From contig NZ_JANDBD010000016.1 in the NCBI RefSeq assembly GCF_024320865.1, positions 1 to 64,000 on the forward strand: 64,000 nucleotides of DNA, read 5' to 3'. This DNA is from Mycolicibacterium arenosum. Lineage in GTDB: Bacteria > Actinomycetota > Actinomycetes > Mycobacteriales > Mycobacteriaceae. Every line of letters begins with the position of its first letter. Position 1 is the first letter of the stretch. Positions 51,640-60,543 of the stretch are shown one piece after another. Made by a program: the position numbers and the translations under genes. The notes beneath the pieces were generated by a model. It was not told the origin of the DNA. It searched no databases and saw only the letters and a list, made by a program, of their open reading frames with translations.

Positions 51640-51915
51640 ATGTCCGACAAAAAGAACCTGACGTCGAGCTGCTGCTGCAGCGGCTCAACACATGACCTCG
51701 ACACGACGATCATCAATCCTGCGGCCACGAACCTGCTCGACTCCGAAACGGACGAGACAACATGCTCGGTGATGCCCGGCACGCCAGTGGACAAGACGGC
51801 CGCCGAAGCCGCGGGCTTGTTCCGCGACTACCGAGGCCGACGGTACTGGTTGTGCTGTAAAGGATGTGGACCGCGGTTCGATCGTGACCCCGACAAGTAC
51901 GCCAGCGCGGCGTGA
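51640..51915 (+). CDS. YHS/TRASH-like small metal-binding protein
   Basis: 91 residues. An N-terminal SSCCCSGS, then a YHS-like domain: CSVMPGTPVDKTAA, RDYRGRRYWLCCKGC and DPDKYAS. YHS domains bind copper and occur fused to or beside copper ATPases. SD AAGGAG precedes. Same operon as copA and csoR. Confidence 0.85.
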   Translation: MSDKKNLTSSCCCSGSTHDLDTTIINPAATNLLDSETDETTCSVMPGTPVDKTAAEAAGLFRDYRGRRYWLCCKGCGPRFDRDPDKYASAA

Positions 51916-51965
51916 CTGGCCTGCCGGACCCCGGCGCCCCCATCCCACAGACCGAAGGAGTTGCC

Positions 51966-52295
51966 ATGACTCACGTCGACGACGCTGACCACTGCCCGGC
52001 ATCGGGTTCGGTGCACCACGGCTACATCACCGATAAGGACAAATACCTCAAACGCCTAAAACGCATTGAGGGTCAAGCCCGCGGCATCAGCCGGATGATC
52101 GAAGAGGAACGCTATTGCATCGACATCCTCACCCAAGCTGACGCATTGACCAAAGCCCTGCAAAGCGTCTCGCTGGCACTGCTCGACGACCATCTCCGAC
52201 ACTGCGTTCGAGACGCAGCTGCCGCCGGGGGGCCAGCCGCCGACGCCAAACTCACCGAAGCATCCGAAGCCATCGCCCGACTCGTGCGGTCATGA
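51966..52295 (+). CDS. csoR: CsoR/RicR copper-sensing repressor
   Basis: 109 residues. The Cu(I) ligands are Cys51, His76 and Cys80, the same spacing as C36-H61-C65 of M. tuberculosis CsoR. Helical tetramer-type core KRLKRIEGQARGISRMI. An N-terminal His/Cys extension (DHCPASGSVHHG) may add metal sites. It should bind the TACCC-GGGTA dyads at 46888, 48051 and 48082. Confidence 0.95.
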   Translation: MTHVDDADHCPASGSVHHGYITDKDKYLKRLKRIEGQARGISRMIEEERYCIDILTQADALTKALQSVSLALLDDHLRHCVRDAAAAGGPAADAKLTEASEAIARLVRS

Positions 52296-52392
52296 CCCGC
52301 ACCGGCGGTGCAGCGACGCGGCCGCCTGGGATCGTCGCCGCTGCACACCCTGGCGCGAACAGACACGTGAGACTCCTCAAGGAGAGCGCAAC

Positions 52393-54516
52393 ATGACCAG
52401 CCACGACGAGCACGCGTTACCGGCATCGCACAACGGCGTTCACGCCAACCACGACGATCACGGCGAGCACCCTGCTCACGACACCAACGTCCGCCACGAC
52501 CACCATGGCGACCACGGGGGTCACGCCGGCCACGGCGCCGATCATGTTGCCGTGTTCCGGAAGCTGTTCTGGATCAACTTGATCATCGCCATCCCAGTCA
52601 TCGCGTTCTCGACCATGTTCGCCATGCTGCTCGGCTACGCAGTGCCCGACGTCCCCGGCGGCCGCTGGATCGCACCACTGCTGGGCACGGTCATGTACGT
52701 CGTTGGCGGTCGCCCCTTCCTCACCGGCGCCGTCAGCGAAATCCGTTCCCGCAAACCGGGAATGATGCTGCTCATCGGTCTGGCCATCACCGTCGCATTC
52801 TTCGCCTCCTGGGGCGCGAGCCTGGGTGTGCTCCACCACGAACTGGAGTTCTGGTGGGAACTGGCGCTGCTGATCGTCATCATGCTGCTCGGCCACTGGG
52901 TCGAGATGCGCTCCCTGGCGCAGACCACCTCCGCGCTGGACTCCCTAGCGGCCCTGCTTCCCGACGAGGCCGAGAAGGTCGACGGCGACCGCATCATCAC
53001 CGTCTCACCCGCCGACCTGCAGGTGGGAGATCTGGTGGTCGTGCGACCCGGTGGCAGCGTCCCCGCCGACGGCAGAATCGTCGACGGACAAGCGGACATG
53101 GACGAGTCGATGGTGACCGGTGAATCGCGGCCGGTGAACCGCGGCGTCGGAGATGCGGTGACAGCCGGAACTGTCGCCACCGATTCCGGTTTGCGGGTCG
53201 AAATCACCGCCACCGGCGACGACACCGCCCTGGCGGGAATTCAACGCCTGGTCACCGAAGCGCAGAACTCGTCCTCCCGGGCCCAGCGCCTCGCCGACCG
53301 GGCAGCGGGCTGGCTATTCTGGTTCGCTTTGGGGACCGCCGCCATCACCGCCGCGGTGTGGTCGATCGTCGGCGACCCCGACGCCTCCGTCGTCCGGGCG
53401 ATCACCGTGCTCGTCATCGCTTGCCCCCATGCGTTGGGATTGGCCATACCACTGGTCGTCTCGATCGCCACCGAACGCGCCGCGCGGGGAGGCGTGCTGA
53501 TCAAGGACCGCCTCGCCCTAGAAGGAATGCGCACCGTTAACGCTGTGCTCTTCGACAAAACCGGCACCCTCACCAAGGGCGAACCGACCGTGACCGCGAT
53601 CGAGGCCATCGGCGACCTCGACGACGACAACGTGCTCGCCCTGGCCGCCGCCGCCGAGGCCGACAGTGAACACCCCCTGGCACGGGCAATCGTGAAAGCC
53701 GCCGAGGAGCGGGGACTGACTGTGCCACGCGCGAACGGTTTCTCGTCGTCTCCCGCCGTCGGGGTGACTGCCACGGTCGACGGACACGAGATCCGCGTGG
53801 GTGGCCCGCGCCTGCTCGAAGACATTGGCGCGCAGGAAGTTCACGCGGCGACCTCGTGGCGCGAGGAGGGCGCGATCATTCTGCACGTGATCCGCGACGG
53901 CGCTGTCGTCGGCGGGCTGCGCCTGGCCGACGAGATCCGCCCCGAATCACGCGACGCGGTCGATGCCTTGCACAAGCTCGGCGTCGAGGTGGTCATGATC
54001 ACCGGTGACGCCGAGGCGGTCGCCCAGGCGGTGGGCTATGAACTCGGTATCGACCGGGTGTTCGCCGGCGTACGCCCGGAGGACAAGGCGTCGAAGGTCT
54101 CTGCCCTGCAGCGTGAGGGCAAGAAGGTCGCGATGGTCGGCGATGGTGTCAACGACGCCCCGGCGTTGGCGCAGGCCGACGTTGGCATCGCGATCGGCGC
54201 CGGCACCGACGTCGCCATCGCCTCTGCCGGTGTCATCTTGGCCAGTTCCGACCCGCGCTCGGTGCTGTCGGTGATCGAGCTGTCCCGTGCGAGCTACCGA
54301 AAGATGAAGCAGAACCTGTGGTGGGGGGCGGGCTACAACCTCATTGCAGTGCCGTTGGCTGCCGGTGTGCTCGCGCCGATCGGGTTTGTGCTGCCGATGT
54401 CAGTCGGTGCGATCTTGATGTCGCTGTCGACGATCGTCGTGGCGCTCAACGCGCAACTGTTACGCCGCCTCGACCTGAGCCCTGCGGCCAGCGCACGCGC
54501 AGTCCTGGATCGCTGA
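52393..54516 (+). CDS. copB: CopB-type P1B-3 copper ATPase
   Basis: 707 residues. The first ~55 residues are extremely His/Asp-rich, typical of CopB. Membrane motif VIACPHALGLA (CPH), phosphorylation DKTGTLTKG, ATP-binding SEHPLA, hinge VGDGVNDAPAL, and the NQN-like last helices with GYNLIAVPL. CPH pumps export Cu(II)/Cu(I) or Ag. The frame is intact, so it may cover for the broken copA. AAGGAG precedes the ATG. Confidence 0.94.
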   Translation: MTSHDEHALPASHNGVHANHDDHGEHPAHDTNVRHDHHGDHGGHAGHGADHVAVFRKLFWINLIIAIPVIAFSTMFAMLLGYAVPDVPGGRWIAPLLGTVMYVVGGRPFLTGAVSEIRSRKPGMMLLIGLAITVAFFASWGASLGVLHHELEFWWELALLIVIMLLGHWVEMRSLAQTTSALDSLAALLPDEAEKVDGDRIITVSPADLQVGDLVVVRPGGSVPADGRIVDGQADMDESMVTGESRPVNRGVGDAVTAGTVATDSGLRVEITATGDDTALAGIQRLVTEAQNSSSRAQRLADRAAGWLFWFALGTAAITAAVWSIVGDPDASVVRAITVLVIACPHALGLAIPLVVSIATERAARGGVLIKDRLALEGMRTVNAVLFDKTGTLTKGEPTVTAIEAIGDLDDDNVLALAAAAEADSEHPLARAIVKAAEERGLTVPRANGFSSSPAVGVTATVDGHEIRVGGPRLLEDIGAQEVHAATSWREEGAIILHVIRDGAVVGGLRLADEIRPESRDAVDALHKLGVEVVMITGDAEAVAQAVGYELGIDRVFAGVRPEDKASKVSALQREGKKVAMVGDGVNDAPALAQADVGIAIGAGTDVAIASAGVILASSDPRSVLSVIELSRASYRKMKQNLWWGAGYNLIAVPLAAGVLAPIGFVLPMSVGAILMSLSTIVVALNAQLLRRLDLSPAASARAVLDR

Positions 54517-54637
54517 CACCGCTCATGTGCACGCGCGGCCTATCGGCCGGGGCACTTTCGAGGATCGGTCGAGCGGCGACAGCGGCTAGGCACCTGCCTA
54601 CCGTTGCGGATCCCACACCAACGCAGAGGTCAGCTGT

Positions 54638-55498
54638 CTACTCGCCGTGATCATGATCGCTGTGGTCGTCATGCAGCGGCTCCGCGGGTGGGGCCGGAAC
54701 GTCGGCCGGCGCCGGTGCCGCCGACTCGCCGGCAGGCTCTTTCACCGGCGCTGGTGTCGCTGATTCGTCGGCAGGCTTATCCACCGGCGGCGGGGTGGGC
54801 GGCTCGTGGGTGCTGTCAGGGCTGTGGGCATGCTCGCCGGCCGTCCCGTGGTCATCGCCCTTCTCGGGCTCGGTGCCAGCGCCGTGGTGATCGCCATGCC
54901 CACCCTCGGGGGCCGCCCCGCGACCACCGTCTGCGCTCGCTGGCGCGTGATGGCCGTGCTGCAGACCTGAAGCAACACCCACCGTGGACGCCAGCGCCAC
55001 GACACCGACTGCGCCCATGAGCACTAATGCGCTGCCGAAAAACGGTACCGGCTGTCCTTGCAGGCCGCGGTACCACACCCAGCTGGCGCCCATCACGACG
55101 TAGATTTGAAGTAGTAGCGCGCAAAGGTCAGCGGCTTGCACCAATTCTGCTTCCCCCGCGTGGGGTCCGAACGGGGCTCCCGCGGTCCTGGACACGGCCC
55201 ACAGAGCAATGGCTCCAAGGTTGAGCATGATGCCGGCAGCAAGCACGGGAGTCGTGGTTCGAGCGAGAACCAGCCGCGCCCAGAGCAGTTGGAAGAGGGC
55301 GATCGATGTGAAGAACACGCCAGCGGGCATCCACTCTTGCCAGTGGGTGGGTACGACGGCGAAGTGGATAACCGAAGCGCCCAGCGAGGCGAGCGCGGCT
55401 AGCCGAGCTGCCAACCGGCTGTCGGTTTTCTTCGCTGTCCTTGGCGCCACCGAATTAGGATGACAGCGCCATCCGCGACAGCGGTTGCATGACATCAC
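54638..55498 (-). CDS. Membrane protein with long His/Pro-rich tail
   Basis: 286 residues; start ATG 55498 or 55495, GTG 55450 also possible. Four or five membrane helices (~30-185) carry HFAVVPTHWQEW, then a ~100-residue cytoplasmic or external tail of His, Asp, Pro and Glu repeats ending HDDHSDHDHGE. Probably metal binding. It converges on copB. Its promoter carries operator site 7 of the CTAC-N11-GTA family, tying it to the envelope block 25 kb away. Confidence 0.75.
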   Translation of the reverse strand: MMSCNRCRGWRCHPNSVAPRTAKKTDSRLAARLAALASLGASVIHFAVVPTHWQEWMPAGVFFTSIALFQLLWARLVLARTTTPVLAAGIMLNLGAIALWAVSRTAGAPFGPHAGEAELVQAADLCALLLQIYVVMGASWVWYRGLQGQPVPFFGSALVLMGAVGVVALASTVGVASGLQHGHHAPASADGGRGAAPEGGHGDHHGAGTEPEKGDDHGTAGEHAHSPDSTHEPPTPPPVDKPADESATPAPVKEPAGESAAPAPADVPAPPAEPLHDDHSDHDHGE

Positions 55499-55529
55499 AT
55501 CTCAACCCGACCGAGATTCATTCGTCATC

Positions 55530-55552
55530 AACTACTGTCCTTCTACGTAGAT
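55530..55552. promoter_or_regulatory. CTAC-N11-GTA operator, site 7
   Basis: AACTAC-N11-GTAGAT with an inner CTACGTAG at 55543-55550. 31 bp before the His-rich membrane protein start on the minus strand. Apart from this site, the stretch 55499-55699 holds no supported gene. Confidence 0.75.
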
Positions 55553-55699
55553 GAGGTCGATGTCAGCCTTGGTGTCTCGACCATCGCCGCTTGACCCTGC
55601 GGTAGAACCCGCTCGCACTAAGCTTCGGCGAATGTGGCGGTATCGGGTGTCGTTGGTGGCTGCTGAGGAGCGGTTTCAAACATTCGTCCGCGATGCAGG

Positions 55700-58276
55700 T
55701 CAGCGCGTCCTGGTGCGCAGTCGGACTTGCAGTTGCTGCCGTACTTCTTGGTGGATGTCGACTCTGATGGTCGGGGCAACCTCAAGCGTCGCCGCCAGCC
55801 CGTAGCGGACCGGTGCCGCCAAGCGGCCGGCGTCGACGCGGCAGTCAACGTTGATCTCAAGCGCATCGCCCGCTGCAAACGCGACGGCCCGTTGTCCTTC
55901 GAGTATCTCGTGTTGCACGGTGCCGTTGCGGGATACACGTGCCTCAGCTTCGAGGCGATCGACTCCCAGTGGTTGGCGCGGGGGTTCAAACGACAAGCGC
56001 GCCATGCGATGCCGGCGCGTCGCCGTGTTCACCGGGGACAGCCACGCCAAGGTTATCGTCAGCCGTCGCCAGTCGGTCGTGGCGGCCAGGCTGCCCGGTA
56101 GCGGCAGTTCGAACGTGTGGCGTTGGTCGGCTGTGATCGAGCCGGCGCCCAGGAGAAGAACTCTGGTGGTCGTGGCCGAGATGACCCGTTCGAGGTCAAC
56201 AGCGCCATAGCCGAGGAGCTGGGAGATGGCACGGCGGGTCAGATCCTCGCCGCCGACGATCGCGCGGGTCAGCCCGTCACGCATCGGACCCCACGTCGCC
56301 GCGTGAACGAGCAGAGCCTTGGTGAGAACCGGATGGTATTCGGCAGATGCGAAGGGCGGTTCTCCGTCGACAGCCTGCAGGGCTTCGAGAACGTTGAAGA
56401 TGTGGTCGGCGGTGCGCGTCGCCAAGGCAGTGGCGTTGCTTGTCCCGTGCAGATACGTGGTCCCGTTGAGCGCTCCACCGCGTCCGGGCGCGGCGACGCG
56501 CATCCCGGGACCGGTGATCGTCGTTTCTGCCTGATACAGGGTGGTGGTCCCTTCGGCAGCGGGCGGGCGCTGGTGCAGACTACGGCCGCCGGGCAGCAGT
56601 ATCTCGGGCTTGACTGAATTGCGGTGGCCGAAGCCCACCGGACTGTAGAGCGCGGGCATCCCCATATCGGTCGTGTCGAGCACCGTGTCACTGGTCGGGG
56701 TGCTTGCGGCATCGGCGTGCAGGGCTCCGACGGAGATCACGTTCACCGCTTCAGCGGGGGAGAGGAGCCGTCGTCGGCGCGCCTGCTCGTACATGGTGGT
56801 GCCGACCGCGCGTCGTAGTTCGTCTGCGTCGAGGAGGGCTGCTGCAGGGATATCGGCGTCGATGGCATGGTTGCCTGCGCTGACCAGGATCAGCACGTTG
56901 TAGGTGTGGGCAAGCCAGTCCAGAAGTTTGGCCAGCGGGCTGATACGTCGGACGAACATCTGGATGGGGTCGCCGATGGACAAGTTGATGATTCTTACGC
57001 TGGGCGCCACGGGGTCGTGTTGCCCGCGTCGTTCAAAGATGCGGCGAAAGGCCTCATGGATGAGATCAACCAATAGGCGATCTCGCAGGACCGTTTCCTC
57101 TTGGCCGTTGAACGGGTGTGGCTGCATGATCGGTCGCACGTACACCCGGCGCTGTGTCGACTCCCGGGGGGCGTTGAGGTCGCCATGACAGATCAGTGAC
57201 GCCATGGCGGTACCGTGCTGCATTTGTGATGCCGTGTAAGACGCGGCGATTTCATCTGGATCGTCGATGACCAGTCGTTCGGCGAGGGCGATGTGGCCGG
57301 CCATCGGCAGTCCGTCGAGCAGCGCGATGCGCGGACGGTGATCGACGGGCTTCGCCGAAAGCGCCTCGGAGTCAAGGGGTTCATCGGAGGGCGCCACCGC
57401 GGGGATGGTCATCGGTCGTGCCGGAGAGACGTACATGATCGTGTCGGTGGTCAGCAGTGCGATCGCGTCGGGCCCGCGGTCGAGTACCGCCTCGACTTGG
57501 CTGTAAGGGACGTCGGCGAGAATGGCGTGGTAGCCGATACCAGTTATGGCCGCTTGAGTGATGACTTGGCCGCCAGCGTCGGTGATCAGTGTTCGCACTG
57601 CCGTTTCGGCGGCCGCCCGGCGTGCGGCGTCGCGGCGGAACCAGAGTTCGATTTCGACGCGGGCCATGGTGGTTGACTGGCCAACGACGGCGACGTCTTC
57701 GCGCCAGCGCTCCAGCAGACCGGTCTCGCGGACACGATCTTGGGGTCCCCAGCGCCTCACTTCTCGCAACAGTGCAAAGACATCACGTAGCGGTGCCAAT
57801 CCGAAAGGCATTGCTGCTTGGCGGTTTTCCTGCCACCGCGCGAAGAGGACAAGGAGGTCGACGACAGCTTGGTTGTTCGACATCACGACATAGAGGCTGT
57901 CGCTCACGACATCGTCGGTCGGTTCGCCATCGCGTACCGGATGGAAGTCGTCGTCGGCGGCGAACTCGTCACCGTCAACTTCGAGGAGAAATTCCAGCCC
58001 GGGCACCCGGGCAGCCGCCCGGGCGAACTCGGCTACCGGAGCGGCGAGATCGAAGACGACCACCAGTTCGGGATCGGCTTCGGTGGTGTCACCATCCACG
58101 TCGACACGGCCGGCCTGCAAGGCTTCCTGCAGGGCGGCGAATTGGGGTTCCAAGCGCTGCTGTTGTCGGGCAGGTCCCGGTCCGGCGATCCGAGTCCCCG
58201 GGAAGCGGGGTGCGCCGGTGGGGATGGACCCCACGGCAGGGGCTCCGAAAGACAGCGGTTGGCGGGGAGCGGTCAC
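55700..58276 (-). CDS. ietS: S8 subtilisin-like protease, IetS-like
   Basis: 858 residues from GTG 58276, which overlaps the stop of the AAA gene. No signal peptide, so cytoplasmic. Catalytic triad: Asp near 318 (PRIALLDGLP), His near 353 (QMQHGTAMASL), Ser near 612 (LHGTSNATALA), with the Asn oxyanion region SAGNHA. The large N-terminal domain (~1-300) is specific to this type. Partner of an AAA ATPase in the IetAS arrangement, first seen as a plasmid stability/incompatibility factor and later reported as a phage-defence pair. Confidence 0.9.
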   Translation of the reverse strand: MTAPRQPLSFGAPAVGSIPTGAPRFPGTRIAGPGPARQQQRLEPQFAALQEALQAGRVDVDGDTTEADPELVVVFDLAAPVAEFARAAARVPGLEFLLEVDGDEFAADDDFHPVRDGEPTDDVVSDSLYVVMSNNQAVVDLLVLFARWQENRQAAMPFGLAPLRDVFALLREVRRWGPQDRVRETGLLERWREDVAVVGQSTTMARVEIELWFRRDAARRAAAETAVRTLITDAGGQVITQAAITGIGYHAILADVPYSQVEAVLDRGPDAIALLTTDTIMYVSPARPMTIPAVAPSDEPLDSEALSAKPVDHRPRIALLDGLPMAGHIALAERLVIDDPDEIAASYTASQMQHGTAMASLICHGDLNAPRESTQRRVYVRPIMQPHPFNGQEETVLRDRLLVDLIHEAFRRIFERRGQHDPVAPSVRIINLSIGDPIQMFVRRISPLAKLLDWLAHTYNVLILVSAGNHAIDADIPAAALLDADELRRAVGTTMYEQARRRRLLSPAEAVNVISVGALHADAASTPTSDTVLDTTDMGMPALYSPVGFGHRNSVKPEILLPGGRSLHQRPPAAEGTTTLYQAETTITGPGMRVAAPGRGGALNGTTYLHGTSNATALATRTADHIFNVLEALQAVDGEPPFASAEYHPVLTKALLVHAATWGPMRDGLTRAIVGGEDLTRRAISQLLGYGAVDLERVISATTTRVLLLGAGSITADQRHTFELPLPGSLAATTDWRRLTITLAWLSPVNTATRRHRMARLSFEPPRQPLGVDRLEAEARVSRNGTVQHEILEGQRAVAFAAGDALEINVDCRVDAGRLAAPVRYGLAATLEVAPTIRVDIHQEVRQQLQVRLRTRTR

Positions 58277-59235
58277 GTCTCCCTCGTGGCGGCGCGCTGC
58301 TTAAGCCGTTCCCTCACAACATCTTCGACACGGCCATCGGGGAGCGACAAGACATAACGGCGCATGACATCGAGCGCAAATTCTTCGATGTCGGCGTAGC
58401 TTGAGCCGGCAAGCTTGTCGGCGAGAGTGCGCGGCGCCATACCCAGATTCCCGCCGAGGCGCACGCGCAGCTGCTCCAGGAAATCTGTTGCTTGCGCCCG
58501 AGATGGCGGAGCCAGGATCAGCCGGACCTGAAATCGGCGCCACGCCGCGCGGTCGAGCAGTTCGCCGTGGTTGGTCGCGCACACGGCGACGACATGTGAG
58601 GGCAATCGGTCGATCTGTAGGAGCAGCGTCGACACGACGCGTTTGATCTCGCCGGTTTCGTGCGCATCGGCGCGCTCTTTGGCTATGGTGTCGAACTCGT
58701 CGAAGAAAAGTACACACCGCCGGGTCCGGGCGAACTCAAACACATGATCGATTCGGCTCGTCGTTTCTCCGAGGAAGCTGGAGACCACCCCCTCGTAGCG
58801 CACGGCGTAGAAGGGCACCATCAGCTCCGCGGCCAGGGCTTCGGCGAGCGAGGTCTTGCCGTTGCCGGGCGGCCCTTCTAGGAGGATGCGGTTGCGGGGC
58901 TCTAGGCCGTGGCTGCGTAGAAGTTCGCTACGGTGATGCTCCTCGATGATCTCGGTGACCGCCGCTGTGATGGCTGGAGCCATCTGCACCTCTGACAGTC
59001 GCCGTTTAGGCACAATCTCGGTGACGAGATCGGCGACCTGGCGTGCGGTGTCATCGCGGGCGAGCAGACTGCGAGCCCCAGCAGTGGTGATCAACTCAGA
59101 CAAGCGATCAGCTACAAGATGGTGCTGGTTGCTGCGCTCCTCGGCGATGATCGCCTCCACCAGCATGCGAAACCGAGCGACGTCGCCACGCTGTTGAGCC
59201 TCGACTAGATCGATCACCAGGTCAGATCTCGCCAT
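58273..59235 (-). CDS. ietA: AAA ATPase, IetA-like
   Basis: 320 residues, strong SD AAGGAGG. Walker A EGPPGNGKTSLAEA near 123, Walker B CVLFFDEFDTIA near 178, sensor-type CATNHGELLDRA and arginine-finger region WRRFQVRL. N-terminal helical domain of ~85 residues. Overlaps the protease start; the pair should form a proteolytic toxin or abortive defence module in which the ATPase controls the protease. Mechanism is inference from the family. Confidence 0.9.
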   Translation of the reverse strand: MARSDLVIDLVEAQQRGDVARFRMLVEAIIAEERSNQHHLVADRLSELITTAGARSLLARDDTARQVADLVTEIVPKRRLSEVQMAPAITAAVTEIIEEHHRSELLRSHGLEPRNRILLEGPPGNGKTSLAEALAAELMVPFYAVRYEGVVSSFLGETTSRIDHVFEFARTRRCVLFFDEFDTIAKERADAHETGEIKRVVSTLLLQIDRLPSHVVAVCATNHGELLDRAAWRRFQVRLILAPPSRAQATDFLEQLRVRLGGNLGMAPRTLADKLAGSSYADIEEFALDVMRRYVLSLPDGRVEDVVRERLKQRAATRET

Positions 59236-59514
59236 GCCCCCTCCTTGCGCAATGCTGTTCGTCCGATCATTGCAGACACGCTTGCCGCCGCCGGTTCAGC
59301 GTGGCCCAGTGTCGTGCCCGCTGGCAGCGGGAATCCATCGAGATAACAACCGTGAGGCAGTTGGCAGTCGGCGGCGAACGCAACCGGCAATGGGGTAGGA
59401 GTGGACACCCTCTCGGGTGACTGAGGCGCCCCCGCTGAGGCGCAGGCGATCAGGATGATTGTGGGCAGCAGGGCCCAGTCTCTCGTCGCGCTGCAGCCCA
59501 CCAAAAAAATTGGG

Positions 59515-59520
59515 TAAAGT
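59515..59520 (+). promoter_or_regulatory. -10 element for the RES-Xre operon
   Basis: TAAAGT six bases before the ATG at 59527, after an A-rich run at 59502-59508. Suggests a leaderless transcript. The 290 bases from 59236 to 59526 hold no other gene. Confidence 0.5.
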
Positions 59521-59526
59521 GACGAT

Positions 59527-59988
59527 ATGGCTACGAAGAAGGCTGGCGGCGCCAAGAGTGCATCAAAGAAGGTGGCCGTCAGAGCTCAAGCGACGAGGGC
59601 GCCCACCGCGAAGGCGGCCGCAGCCGGGGCTGCGCGGAGGGGCCGGGTCGCCGCTGACGACCCCTTGTCTGAACAGCGGGTCCTGTACCTCGTAGACGTG
59701 TTCTCGCGTGCACAGCTCGCCAAGTTGATTGGCGTCAGCCCATCACAGACTTCCCGATGGGCATCAGGTGAAGAGCGTCCTGGCCCCGCCGCAGCTCCGG
59801 CGCTGATCGATCTAGAACATGTGTATTCGCGGGCGCGCTTGGTATGGGGAGGTGACTCAGCGCGTATCTGGATGGAAAGCGCTAACGCCTTCCTTGGGGG
59901 AGCCCGACCTCTTGATGTTCTCGTTACCGACGGAGCCGCTCGGGTTCTTCAAACGCTCGACGCAGAGATGTGGGGCGGGGCGGCGTGA
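59527..59988 (+). CDS. Xre/MbcA/ParS-type antitoxin with Lys/Ala tail
   Basis: 153 residues. The first ~40 are a Lys/Ala-rich basic tail. Then a helix-turn-helix (SRAQLAKLIGVSPSQTSRWASGE) and the C-terminal toxin-binding region with LGGARPLDVLVTDGAARV. Antitoxin of the RES family, usually toxin-inhibiting and autoregulating. The stop abuts the toxin GTG. Confidence 0.92.
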   Translation: MATKKAGGAKSASKKVAVRAQATRAPTAKAAAAGAARRGRVAADDPLSEQRVLYLVDVFSRAQLAKLIGVSPSQTSRWASGEERPGPAAAPALIDLEHVYSRARLVWGGDSARIWMESANAFLGGARPLDVLVTDGAARVLQTLDAEMWGGAA

Positions 59989-60543
59989 GTGCTGGTATAT
60001 CGCGTCTTTCCCCACCTTGAAACTGCTCCGCTCGGAGAGCCAGGGCATCCGCTGTATGAACACCGCCCGCAGCGTGGTGGCCGGGCCGACCATCCCGACT
60101 ATTACGTGTGGTGTTTGGCCCGACAATCCGAAGCCGCGTGCGGCGAAGCGTTCGGTAACTTGTCGCGCTGGGTCGACTCAATGTTCGATTTTCCGGCAGT
60201 GCCCGGTGCGCGGAAGACACTCGGAGTGTACGAACTGCCAGACGATCTGCGCATTTGCGACCTTGATGATCCGCACCGCCTAGTAGAGCTAGGGCTTCGA
60301 CCGACACATATCGTTACTCGCAACCTCGCAGTCACTTCAGAGTGGGCGCACCGGATCTGGGCTCAGCGCTCTCCTGCCATCGAGGACCGAAAATGGCAGG
60401 CGGTGCAGTGGTGGTCCTTCCATCGGCCAACTTGGACCGTCATCGCCAGTTGGCAACGGCCCAAGCTCGTCGAACTGGAGCATCTGAACCTCGACCACCC
60501 AGCCGTTGTTGCGGCAGCTAAGAGCCTCAACCGGCCTCTATAG
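59989..60543 (+). CDS. RES-domain toxin (MbcT-like)
   Basis: 184 residues from GTG 59989, directly after the antitoxin stop. RES-fold markers: VYRVFPHLETAPLGEPGHPLY with the conserved Arg, a YYVWCLARQSEAACGE stretch with the Glu, and the late QWWSFHRPTW. Family members hydrolyse or phosphorolyse NAD+. Intact, so likely an active stabilising module near the island end. Confidence 0.92.
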   Translation: MLVYRVFPHLETAPLGEPGHPLYEHRPQRGGRADHPDYYVWCLARQSEAACGEAFGNLSRWVDSMFDFPAVPGARKTLGVYELPDDLRICDLDDPHRLVELGLRPTHIVTRNLAVTSEWAHRIWAQRSPAIEDRKWQAVQWWSFHRPTWTVIASWQRPKLVELEHLNLDHPAVVAAAKSLNRPL

